A DNA stretch of 64,000 bases from Gracilaria gracilis (Eukaryota; Rhodophyta; Florideophyceae; Gracilariales; Gracilariaceae), in contig JARGSG010000228.1 in the NCBI GenBank assembly GCA_030374805.1, positions 1-64,000 on the forward strand. The letters are read 5' to 3'. Positions 44,830 through 54,513 of the stretch are shown one piece after another. The notes under the pieces are model-generated. The model was not told where the DNA came from. It did not search any database and saw nothing but the letters and a program-made list of their open reading frames with translations. A program made the translations under genes and the position numbers. How positions within the stretch are numbered: position 1 is the stretch's first letter; the number at the start of each line of letters is the position of its first letter.

Positions 44830-45027
44830 CCCTAAAAAACTCGAATATGGCCCAAACATGGCCGAAATCTGGACGAAATCTGGCCTAAATCTGGCCGAAG
44901 TGTACACGTGTCAGTTGGCTAAAGTACCTATTTTCCGTAGTTACACGTTCTCTGAAATTTTCGAGCTAAACGGCCACATTTTGGCCATATCTCGGCCATA
45001 TTTGGGCCATATTCGAGGTTTATAGGG
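44830..45027. mobile_element. MITE-like inverted repeat at the methyltransferase gene start
   Basis: 198 bp. The left end CCCTAAAAAACTCGAATATGG and the right end (reversed) CCCTATAAACCTCGAATATGG pair over about 50 bp, including GGCCCAAA-ATGGCCGA. Inside are short AAATCTGGCC-type tandem units. It lies 8 bp upstream of the minus-strand ATG at 44822. Confidence 0.75.
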
Positions 45028-45213
45028 GGAAGTCGCCTTCATTTCCTCCCCTAAAGTACGACCGGCCGAGGCGGAACTGAATCCAGCAACGCCAGAATCG
45101 ATGGCATGGAAACCAAGAGACTTGTTGTCGATTGCCAGGTATGGAAATAGCATCTACTCTGCATCAATAAAACCTAATGCACGTGCAAAGAAACCCCATC
45201 CCATGCATATGCT

Positions 45214-45945
45214 TTAGATAGCATGGGCCATTCGCCTTCCGTGTGTGTCGTTGGACGGCATATACCCATCTACAAACGGAACGGCCCTATGGGTGCGTTG
45301 AGAGGTCTTCCATCTCTTAGGTTCCGGTAGGCTTCTCTCTAAGGAAATGCGCTTCACGAAGGAGAGATAGAGCAGTTGTTGGAAACGGGATGGAGGGCCT
45401 ATCCTGAACGTCGTCCGCTTCGATTGCTTACCGCCCCGGCAGTGTCTTTTGAACAGGTCATTCCAAAAAACCCGCTCCTGAAATGAGCTCCTGTTGTCCA
45501 CGTCCCTGTTCAGACTCCAGTTAAATATATCTCTAACCTGGCGATCGAGGGAAGTGTCATCCATGTCCATTATACGCACATACTTGTAAATCCCACTAAA
45601 GAAACGGACTTCGATGCATATCTCCGCCAGTTATTCTAGTGTGTAGTTGGTGTACGAACCCTTCACAGCATTAGTGAGGAAGTCTCGGGCACATTGCAGG
45701 CTGTTGCGGTTGGATACAGCATATTGAACTATTTCCGTGTATCCGACTTCTCGAGGACTACCTGTATCGCTTCTTGATGCTGCATAGATATCTCGAAGCT
45801 CGATGAACAACTTCCAAAACTTCAAGAAACGGGTGGCCATTGTGCTCGAGTCGGAGTCGATGCTGGACGATACCCTGCGAGACCTCCCAGCGGCCGGAGT
45901 AGGCCGCTTAAGAAAGCCCGGTGTTTCATCTCGGGCGCTCGCCAT
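45214..45945 (-). pseudogene. Unknown protein, about 240 codons, broken once
   Basis: Minus strand from MASARDETPGFLKRP (45945). The first ORF ends at 45631 and the sense continues in a shifted frame (LAEICIEVRFFSGIYKYVR, MDMDDTSLDRQVRDIFNWS) to 45214. It begins with a Ser-rich basic tail (GRSRRVSSSIDSDSS) and then appears mostly helical. No family recognised. It sits between the methyltransferase-SET gene and the coiled-coil paralogue, so it is probably cargo of the same element. Confidence 0.4.
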
Positions 45946-46075
45946 GCTCAACTTTCCAACATTGGAAAGTGGTTTACGTAACTCAACGCAAAGTGTTCTC
46001 CAAAGAAACGATGTTTCACGCCATCGTTGTATGGGGGAGGAATGAGTGCGAAGGATGAGGAGTGGGTAAGTCGGA

Positions 46076-46137
46076 ATGATGAGGAACGGCGAGTGGAGTG
46101 AGTGGGTCGGAACCATGAGGAACGGCGAGTGGAGCGG
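46076..46137. repeat. Short tandem duplication
   Basis: ATGATGAGGAACGGCGAGTGGAG and a near-identical ATGAGGAACGGCGAGTGGAG copy, each following a GTCGGAA motif, within about 62 bp. Confidence 0.7.
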
Positions 46138-46267
46138 GTTTGACGTATGACGAACGGGTGATTGGAAAGGAGAAGGGGGAAAACAGCTCACAGAGCCCAA
46201 TCGTAGAATGTAGAACTGATGCAGAATGGCCGCCCTTATGGTATGAGCCGTGGCCGAGATGCGGTGG

Positions 46268-46349
46268 GTCGGAACCGCGGTTCGGTGTGTTCTTAGCCGA
46301 GATCTTTGCAAAGATCTCGGCTAAAAACACACCGAACTGCGGTTCCGAC
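46268..46349. repeat. Long near-perfect hairpin, 41-nt arms, no loop
   Basis: The left arm 46268-46308 starts GTCGGAACCGCGG and ends GAGATCTTTG. The right arm 46309-46349 is its reverse complement with two mismatches, ending GCGGTTCCGAC. There is no spacer at the centre (TTTG/CAAA). It lies between the minus-strand unknown gene and the plus-strand coiled-coil gene. Confidence 0.9.
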
Positions 46350-46374
46350 ACGGCGCAGCCGAGAACATGCCACG

Positions 46375-46443
46375 TGTATACCGCGGAAAGACATCTGCGA
46401 GGGGGGTCCTTTCCACATCTCCGCTACCTTCGGGGCGTCGTAC
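46375..46443. repeat. Direct repeat, copy 2 (with 42005-42072)
   Basis: GTGTATACCGCGGAAA, GGGTCCTTTCCA and CTTCGGGGCGTCGTAC occur in the same order and spacing as copy 1. It lies directly upstream of the plus-strand coiled-coil paralogue. Confidence 0.75.
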
Positions 46444-46495
46444 AATCTATGTACGGGACAACGGAGGACAACCAAAGTCTGAAAATGAGCGTACG

Positions 46496-47203
46496 ACTTG
46501 CGCTAAGGAACGTAGAGCAACTGGAACGGAACGGAAGGGGAAAGAGCAAGAAATCCCAATAAACTCTCTGAGAGACGCTTTGAAACGAGGCAGGTAAAGC
46601 AAAGAAAGTGACAGGAACAAGAACAGAAGAAAGTTCCAGATAGAAGTGAGAGACGCCTTTGTTGAGGTTGCAAAGACAGAGTATTACTCCATACTGCAAT
46701 ACTCCAAGGACGAGACACCCGAACCGTGCTTCGAGATGAATATGGCGCCGAGAAGTTGGGGAAATAGAAGTGAAAGGGTGGGAGCGGAAACAGAAGACCG
46801 CCTGCTGGTTGTCGACTGGAAGGAGATAGTACCACGTTGCCCGATGGAGCTTGCCATGGATATGAGGGCATATACTCCCTCCATTCGTGGTAAATGCCAA
46901 CATTTGCTGGTGCAAATCGTTGAGACAGAGGTAATGAAACCGCGTTGGGAAAGCATCCGAGAAATGAAAATTGAGATGGATTGTGTGAAACAATTAACCA
47001 ACGACATTTATTTGCGAAGAAGATTGAAACAGGCACTAAGTGGGAAGGTTTCTGAGATTCGTTGCAGAAACGGTTTCGGAGGTTTGTTGCAAGGCAGGTT
47101 TCTGAGGTTGGTTGCAGGTACGTCGACGCATAACGGTCTCACTTGCCAAGTATGCGCGATACTGAACGAAACTGGTGCGCTTCTGAATTGTGTGGGAAAC
47201 TAA
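46496..47203 (+). pseudogene. Truncated paralogue of the 16.1-18.6 kb coiled-coil gene
   Basis: A single plus-strand frame with one stop (46595). PINSLRDALKRGR, then RRKFQIEVRDAFVEVAKTEYY, then EIVPRCPMELAMDMRAYT, then LRRRLKQALSGKVSEIR match, in order, IESLREAMKGRK, RRKYDIGVEKCFYGFARAVYD, EMVPRCPIQVAYEMRAYT and LKQRMKQTISDVIGVRK of the gene at 16057-18597. The N-terminal repeat region and the C-terminal ~250 residues are absent. After about 47050 a short GGTTTCTGAG repeat replaces the family sequence. Confidence 0.65.
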
Positions 47204-47605
47204 GCGTGTGATGGTGCCTGAGGGAATGAGTAATGTGCAGAAGTAGAAGGTCCAGGTACAACTTGTTCTCTGGTATTTCCATTTGAACAGAGAGGTATAT
47301 CGAAGAAGGTTAGGAATGGGACTGATCCTCAGGTTGTGACTCCGCATCTTTGCAAAATCGAAAGCCCTCTCCCATGCTCGAACAGCCTCTCTGACATGCC
47401 TCTTTCCCTTGTTCAGCTCATCTTTGAGTTCTATTGATGACGCTTTTTCCATTGGGGACGCCAAATGTTCTTGCGCCCCGGTTGTCAAATATTTCATTTT
47501 TGCCGGATTATGATATCTATTCATCCACATTGACTTCCAAACTGCATGGAGCGATCCTTTCATGTTCATCGTAGAGAGCTTAGGGTGAAGAAAAGAAGCT
47601 TGCAC
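47036..47605 (-). CDS. Hypothetical ORF, 189 aa
   Basis: A minus-strand ORF with a basic helical stretch (KDELNKGKRHVREAVRAWERAFDFAKM), but partly antisense to the tail of the previous pseudogene. No known motif. It could be the end of an unknown element gene or chance. Confidence 0.2.
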   Translation of the reverse strand: MQASFLHPKLSTMNMKGSLHAVWKSMWMNRYHNPAKMKYLTTGAQEHLASPMEKASSIELKDELNKGKRHVREAVRAWERAFDFAKMRSHNLRISPIPNLLRYTSLFKWKYQRTSCTWTFYFCTLLIPSGTITRLVSHTIQKRTSFVQYRAYLASETVMRRRTCNQPQKPALQQTSETVSATNLRNLPT

Positions 47606-47703
47606 GCGTCAAAGGAGCTCGGACATATTATCAAGAGCACAGTATTGCTGAAATGCGCTTTAAGTGTTAATGCGCTAGCTCATCATGAACTGAGGCAACG
47701 AAA

Positions 47704-47974
47704 TTGCAGCGGGACGTGAAAGATTTAGAGGCTACAGAGTTGATGAAGTGGGCGAGGAACGGGGTGGCGGAGACGAAAGCTGTGGAGACCGTTGCCTCCG
47801 AAAGGGTCTTATCATGGAAACGTCGATATCATGGAAACGTCGAAAACAGTTGTTTACCCTCCGTACATATCGTTTCGACACGGAATTTTCCTAATCACAA
47901 AGGTACGCTGCAAATACTGTAAGTATGCCAAAACATATGCAGATCATGTTCTCCTTCGATGTCGTTCCTCACAA
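47704..47974 (+). pseudogene. LINE 3'-end fragment with CCHC zinc knuckle
   Basis: In two overlapping frames (break near 47810) the text reads ATELMKWARNGVAETKAV, then VRCKYCKYAKTYADHVLLRC. The C-x2-C-x8-H-x4-C spacing is the C-terminal knuckle of many LINE ORF2 proteins. Confidence 0.4.
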
Positions 47975-48045
47975 TGATTTTATTGGTTACTACAGCCCGG
48001 CATTGAGGCCCACTATCTTGCAGTTATAGACATACACCACTACAT

Positions 48046-49952
48046 CTAAGAATGTGCATCATCGCCTTCTTTCATAACATTAACAAAGTGCTCCATAGCC
48101 AGCCGCACACCATCCTCGTAGTCAACCCGTTTGATTTTCACATAAGAATCTTAAAGCTGCTCGGGCTTTGTATTCATTCGATTGCCCAGCAATTCTAGAT
48201 ACCTCGCTTCCGACAAACCATTCCCCACCGTTCCCTGGCGGAACGCATGAACCATTGAAGTGCAAAAAATGGACCGAACTACCACTCCTGTCACATATTC
48301 GAGTCGTCCATCAATGTTCTTCATGAATGTTTGGATCGAATTGCTCACGCTCTTCGTACTTAGCTAACCTCCATACCTAGAATGAACCAGAAGAGACCAC
48401 GGTTGCTCGCTTCCCATGGAATCAAATTGTTGGAGTACAAATGGTCTCATAACTTTCCAATGAAACTCTGCAACCTTTCTGAACGATAATGGTATTAGAA
48501 CCACAGAAAATCGCAGATCACGGTCCATCTTTTCCGGCTTTGTTCGAATCGAAAATACTTTCCCATCTCAGTCTCAAATTCTCTGTTAAGCTCTGCTTCA
48601 GACGGAACCTGGAGGTTCGCAATTGCCTGTGGCCTTTGACCTCCACCTCCAAAGACCATAGCCGCCAAGAAGTTGAGACACCATTTGTGAATCAGACCTA
48701 TTTTCTTCCGAAGTCTCTCCCCCAAACTTTCCTATCTGAATTGCTTCATCCTTTCCGTATGTCACAAAAATATCTTTCAGAGCATAATTCGAAACACAAA
48801 AAGCTTTTCGGAGATCTTCATCCGTAAAGAGTTTATCGCTTTGAGAAACAAGATCAATGAGTTTCCGACCTCGGCTCACCCTGCGCGCGCTTGTTTTTGC
48901 AGCGGACGCAGTACGAAAGAGAAATTCTGCCAGTTTCGAAAGCCAGTTGTTTGAGGAGGTTTTCAATTCAACTTGCGCGGAGCGAACCAAAAGCAGCAAT
49001 GAATTGCCTTTTGTCGCAACAGTGTTCGGAGCAGAAGCTAGCAGAAAATGGTTGAAAAAACATTCAACGGCATCGAAATGCTTCAGACTTTCGAAAAGAA
49101 CATCCTTCTTCCACCCATCGGTGCGACTAATTAGTCCACAAGCAATCATCCACCTCATAAACTGTCCAGCTACACTTCTTATATTTGCGAAGGAGCTTCT
49201 ACCGCGTTTGGTCATGCAATCTTGTTTCGAGAGCGCAGTCTGAAAACTACTTCTATATCGGAACAGTTCTCATCATTTACCTTCAAACCCATGTAAACCA
49301 CCTTTCTACGTTCGCCTTTAGTGCGATCTTTCAGCAGGGCATCCGGGCTTGTTAGAAAAGAGGGATCAAGAAGAAGAAGTTCGTTTACCATTTCATTCCA
49401 GAGAACCTCCACAGACTTCTCTTCAACGGCTTTAATGGGTTTCACGAATCTGCGAGGCTTTCCTCTAAGTAGATCGCATCGCTTTTCTTCAGTAGGGCAC
49501 AACAAATTGCGCTGCTACGCCAAAATTTCATGTAAGCTTCCCATATTTCTCCGTTCTTTGCCAACTCTATAATGGCCTTCAATTTCGGAAGCTATAGATT
49601 TGCCTCGAGCAAGATTTGATATCTCTTCTCGTGTTCGAAGCTCAATGAGCTCTCCGGCAACTTCGGGATCATGCACAGACATGGTAGAGACCTTTCGAAA
49701 CGATCTTTTCAACCCCCTTTCATTGACACGGCGGGAACCGTTTTTGGTCACTTCCATTTGAAATTTGCTGTTTTCCAAGTTCTCTACGTCAGAAGCACAG
49801 ACCTTATCTTCCTCTTCATCTCTCTCAGATACATATTTTTGGCAGAGTTTTCTAGTCATTGAAGACAAACGTGGGAAAGAATCAGTCGCTTTGTATAGAA
49901 GATATGTATCGTTTTCGTTAAGATGGTCAACATCGAGTAACCACGCAATCAT
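48046..49952 (-). pseudogene. Tyrosine-recombinase-like gene (second copy), several breaks
   Basis: On the minus strand, pieces at 49952-49515, 49505-49212, 49215-48598, 48725-48495 and 48348-48046 read as one protein of about 600 aa with frameshifts and stops. An acidic, Lys-rich N-terminal region precedes a helical DNA-binding-like part (FFNHFLLASAPNTVATKGNS). LNFLAAMVFGGGGQRPQ follows, in the place of the first catalytic Arg, then VRSIFCTSMVHAFRQG and LLGNRMNTKPEQL, stop, DSYVKI with a Tyr where the nucleophile would be. The same blocks recur at 1-712 and 51595-51830. Classification as a Crypton-like recombinase is by motif order only. Confidence 0.45.
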
Positions 49953-50151
49953 CGATCGTATAAATACAACCGTACAGAGCTAGATACTCTGCACAAGTGA
50001 TTCCAACCAAAGTCTTAAAGGCTTCACTTGCATTGCCTGGCTTTGTGTGACCGACAAAAATTTAGAGAGCGAATTGCTCTGCTACACGTAATGCCCAACA
50101 AGGCCTCGAAGGCTTTACTTCATTTCATGTCTACTCACGGCTTACTGACTA

Positions 50152-51534
50152 TTGCAGCCGTTGGAGGGTTTGGACACCGTGTACCGTTGGTACCTTACGC
50201 AATTGCAGTCGGGATGGTTTGCAGTGCACAGTAACAAGAAGAAAGAGTGCAGGTCATACGTTAACTACACACATTACGGTTACTTTGCAATACGGGTAGC
50301 AGAATCTTTTCTTGTAAAGAAAGGAATACTGTACCTTTCCCAGGAAAAACGACCTCACGAAGTAGGGCTACTGATCCTTAACCATCTAAAATTTCAGTAT
50401 GCAGCCTGCAGCAAAGACGATCCTCCAAACGTCCAACATGCATCAACCACGGCCCATCTGTCTGCACTCTCCGTCAGCGACTGCGACGTTTGGTGTGATA
50501 GATCAGTCGGCAGCCCATGCCAAACCAGGAAACTAGAGTGGCAGTCGAGTGGGATAGGGGCTGGTACTGTGGAACTTTACACCGACCACGTGATGGGTTT
50601 GAAACCAGGGAGTGCGTGAGGCAGTTCTTAGAAAAACAGCATGTACTACTTGACGTTTGGGTGCGTTACGACGATGAATTTTGAGATGGCATACAGCCTG
50701 GATGAGGAGACCAAAAAAGTTAAAGACAAAGACGGTAATGTACTGAGAACAGAACTTCTCTGCCTATACAATGTAGCAGCAGTAGCATACGAAATTCACT
50801 GGAGAAGAAGAATGAAAACGAACCAGAGTGTAATCTCGGCAGGCGTGAACGTACTTTCCTTTACTTCTGAAGTACTATCAATGTTAAAAGCTGTACAGAA
50901 CATTCCAGAAAGCTTTAGAGGACGTGTGCGAATATTTACCGACTCACAAGTTACACTTGACGCCCTTCAGGGTGACCTTCGACGACAGACTGCTCACGTG
51001 CAACACCTTCCTGAACTGCTAGATTTGCTTAGCAGAAGATGCGAAATATTTCTGTCATGGATTCCCAGCCACTGTGGGAGAGTTGAAAATGAAAGGGTAG
51101 ATGAAATAGCGAAGTCGGGGTTGCAATTGCCTATTCAAGAACAGTTGAAAGTAGATCATGACCTCATGGTCCCGAAGGCCACGTTGAAGATTAAACAATG
51201 TAACCAGAGGTTGCTGCCTCCCGAAGAAGAGAATCAGATAGATTTGTGGGACGGAAGACTTACAGAGGCAAATTTAGCACAATGGTTCACAGGGCACACG
51301 CCGAAACTCCACCCAGTCGCCAGCTACATAAATAGGAAAGTATTACACTGGAAATGTGCGCTTGGAGCCAAGAAAGTTTGTGAGCATATTCTGCTACGGT
51401 GCTCGTTGAGAGACGTAAGACGAAGAGAGATCTTCTGCAGTCGCATACGCAGCCAAGAAAAGTCTCTTCAAAAGTTTATTCTCGAAACACCAAAAAAGAT
51501 TCTGGCCTTTCTGAAGAGAGGGAAATATCTGTAG
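50152..51534 (+). pseudogene. LINE RNase H and C-terminal knuckle fragment
   Basis: One plus-strand frame, with stops at 50617 and 50629, carries the four acidic positions of RNase HI: DVWCDRS (about 50486), LRTELLCLYNVAAV (about 50746), VRIFTDSQVTLDAL (about 50930) and VDEIAKSG (about 51100) with the usual SWIPSHCG before it. The C-terminal HWKCALGAKKVCEHILLRC is a knuckle as in LINEs that carry RNase H (I/R1-like). RT and endonuclease are not upstream, so this is a 3'-end relic from a 5'-truncated insertion or later loss. Confidence 0.6.
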
Positions 51535-51594
51535 GATAGATCTTCGTTGTGTTAAAAATTAGAACACATAATCTATTTACGGAAGAGGAAGCCT

Positions 51595-51830
51595 TAGTAC
51601 CAAAGCAAATAGTAGATCATGGTCTACCCTTTCCAACTCTGTTCGAATCTAAATACTTCACCCCCTCAGTTCCTAATTCTCAGTTTAGCTCCGTTCTAGG
51701 CTGAACCTGGACGTTTGCGATTGATTATGCTCTTCCTCCTCCACCTCCAAAGACCTTAGCTGACAAAACTTTGAGACAAAATCTATGATAAGGATCACAC
51801 CAGGCCGATACACTCGGCCCCAACTGCATG
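51595..51830 (-). pseudogene. Third copy fragment of the tyrosine-recombinase-like gene
   Basis: DNA 51595-51810 is similar to 48500-48720 over about 210 bp. The minus-strand reading CLKVLSAKVFGGGGRRA matches CLNFLAAMVFGGGGQRP. Stops interrupt it. Confidence 0.55.
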
Positions 51831-51888
51831 CCAAAACACACAGGAACCAGGGAAATGTCAAGATTGGCAGTACCAAAAAATAACAAAC

Positions 51889-52640
51889 TTGACAGCCCTG
51901 CTCCGAATCGTCCTGGTACTATTAACCCATCTCAGCAACCATTCAGTAAGTCCCCACAAAAACACACATCTTCGAGAAAAAGAAACCACACTCGGCCAAA
52001 CGCATAAACTGAGGGGAGGTCTAGGCTTATTTGATTTCAATCGAAGGGCGACATCATGGAGCTTTACTCATTTGAGAGATAGACAGCTCCCCTACCTGCC
52101 TCTCTAAAACATTCCCCGTCCCCCTTAAAAGCCCATTCCCCTTCCTCGGCTTCCCCACCTCCCTTGCCACGCAATCCGCTATCCCATCAATACGCATGCT
52201 CATCTCCAACCCCACCAACTTCATCGCCTCCCGTACACTCACAATCGTCTCCAATGGCACTACACTCTCTGACGCAATCAGCATCGCCCCTCCCATATCC
52301 TTTACCCAATCCATAATGCAATCCATTTTCTCCTTCACACCAAACCCTATCACCCACATCCTCCTCCTCAACACAGTCGCGAACACATCCTCATTTCCAT
52401 CATCACACCCCACCTTCTCTTTAATTCCAAGCTATCTAAATTGTACAGCACCACTTCTCGCCAGAGCATCCTTCTCCTTCTCCTTCTGCACAACCCCACA
52501 GGTTTTACTGCCCTTTATCACCCGCCCCGGCGCATTCTCCCCCTCTTCCGTTTGGAGCCGCAGTACTTTCCTCTTCCTTCTCCTGTGGCGGCGTCCCTGG
52601 CATCTCCCCTACGCCACGTCTGTTTCTTGCAAGTGCTAGT
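51889..52640 (+). pseudogene. Possible LINE reverse-transcriptase tail
   Basis: A plus-strand ORF at 51889-52107 ends in LRGGLGLFDFNRRATSW, like the GGLGL motif near the end of many LINE reverse transcriptases. A second ORF (52196-52639) is out of frame with it. A minus-strand ORF (52413-52054) covers the same DNA, so the strand is uncertain. Confidence 0.25.
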
Positions 52641-52889
52641 TTTTGGCTATGTTCGCCCAGATTTTGGCTGTATTCGCCTAGTTAAATTTTTGTAAATATA
52701 ACGAGATCTCTTATTCCAAAATTTGGTTAAAATTGCTTGGTTCGCCTAGTTTGATCACGCAGAATTTACTTGCTACTATTCCATCTGATGTAGTTTGATG
52801 CGCTAGGAGACCATGCATAGTTTTCCTCCAAGTGCAGTTTGGTTTCCCATATTTGTGCATAGTAGACGTATCGATATACGGAATATTGA

Positions 52890-53375
52890 CTTATTTTAAT
52901 CGGTGGGGGTTTGGTAAGTAGTGCTTTCTTTTGGTGCCGAAAGGTACGCAGGTCTTCCCTGCCACCAGCCAAACTCTTTTTTGGCAAGATACCAACGCAG
53001 CTTTGCGTGGTTACATCTCCAGCATGAAAGCCATAGCTAGGATTGGTGGGAGGGAAAAAAGCAACAGGCACGTGGATATTTGAGGCCAGAGACAGGGCGC
53101 CAATCTTGGGCATGGCTTCTCCGAGCCTACGCAAACGACGACGGCGGAGGTGCTTTCACTTGGGTTTGGTGCCCTCACCTGCAAATAAATCATTTTCCAG
53201 GTGTCTTGAAACCCCCTTATTTTAATCGGTGGGGTTTCAGCAAGTAATGCTTTCTTGTGATGCTGGAAGGTAGCCAGGGCTTTCCTGCCACCAGCCAAAC
53301 TTTTGTTTGGCGAAGTACAAACGCAGCTTTGCGTGGTTATATGTCCCATACCCAGATATGCTAGCCACCAGATAG
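52890..53375. repeat. Two direct copies of ~160 bp, period 326 bp
   Basis: 52890-53050 and 53216-53375 both start CTTATTTTAATCGGTGGG and contain CCTGCCACCAGCCAAACT and ACGCAGCTTTGCGTGGTTA. They lie just 3' of the recombinase gene, where Ngaro/PAT-type elements carry part of their split direct repeats. Confidence 0.8.
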
Positions 53376-53386
53376 CGTTCACTGCG

Positions 53387-54115
53387 TCAGCGAAGACAAA
53401 TGTGTTCAAGTTCATTGAATGCACTGTCCAACGCGCAAAGCTTCTCTGCACTAACATTCATCTTCATCAGCCATGCCCAGCCTGTTTTCAAATAATAACA
53501 AAAAGAGCTCAGAGAATTCCACCTGCTCTTGATAGAAATGTCCTTCACATCCACGCTAGTAATAAAATCATGCAACTCGCCTCCGATGCGTGCCGAATGT
53601 GTTGTAAACTTCATATGGTTCAAATCAAGATGCGCGGCAGCAGTGTTGAGACTCTTTGCATACATCTGATAGGATACTTTGAAAAGAAGATCTTCGGACG
53701 AAACTTTTGGTTTTGACGTTAAATAACCCGATAGAAGAGCGAAGGATAGAGAATCTTTTACAGGCACAAACCGTATTCCACCGGTATTTGTCTCCATTAT
53801 TTCAACTCCTACAACATTTGGACCAAAACCTGACACCTTTGGGACCCCTGGAAGAGCAATGTCGCTCCCGCGAAGATTCAACATTTCATTGATGCAAAAA
53901 TACCCAGCCCAAGCTACAGAAAAAGCGATTTTAGTCTTGCCTTTCTTCTCCATCAGGAGTCTCTGTGCCAGAGTAAAAGTGATTTTTCTGGTGAGGGGCG
54001 TAGAGGGTTTGGCAATATGGGCTTTTCCCCAGCCTTTGAGGCTTCTATGCGCGAGCGGAAGCAATTTCTTACGCCGATTGTTGACGATGTACAAAGTGCA
54101 GAGCGCATTCACCAT
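53387..54115 (-). pseudogene. DIRS-type tyrosine recombinase
   Basis: Intact ORF of 242 codons. AWAGYFCINEMLNLRGSDI is the first-Arg region (the usual Arg after Gly is Cys). FTTHSARIGGELHDFI is the H-x-x-R box of DIRS enzymes. IKSRWNSLSSFCYYLKTG is the terminal-helix region with tyrosines in the nucleophile position. Such enzymes integrate circular element DNA. The 5' start is not clear, as the domain seems to lack some N-terminal residues. Listed as pseudogene because the element around it is broken. Confidence 0.7.
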
Positions 54116-54513
54116 CTCCTGCTTTTTACCCGCTCTTGGGTTGGCTTCAAAAGCTTTTTTAATTTATACTGTGAGCTGCTTGTCCAGATCATCGAAGGAG
54201 GTGATCTGCGTAGCATGAATTTCCGTGAACGCGTCAAGGGCGTTGCAGTACTTTGCGACGGTCGGTGGCTTGATCTTGAGCGTTATTAAGGGGTGTCAGT
54301 AGAAAAATGACAAACTGTGTCTTGGTGTACTTGGGGTTGTTGCACGCTGAACCGCTAAGGGCTGCGGTGCGGTTGTTCTGCTTTGCTGGCTCGATTCGCG
54401 GGACACGCAGCTGGCTGTATTTTGTGTCCTGCGGTGCAGGATCTTACGCATAAGGGCGGCAGAGAGTGAAAGGATGGTCGCATGGGTTTGCGTTTCGGGT
54501 GGAGCAGCTGCAC

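Noticed and set aside
47036-47160. GGTTTCTGAG/GTTGCA short repeats as possible CRISPR-like array
   Set aside because: Three imperfect copies, no spacers of even length, eukaryotic context.
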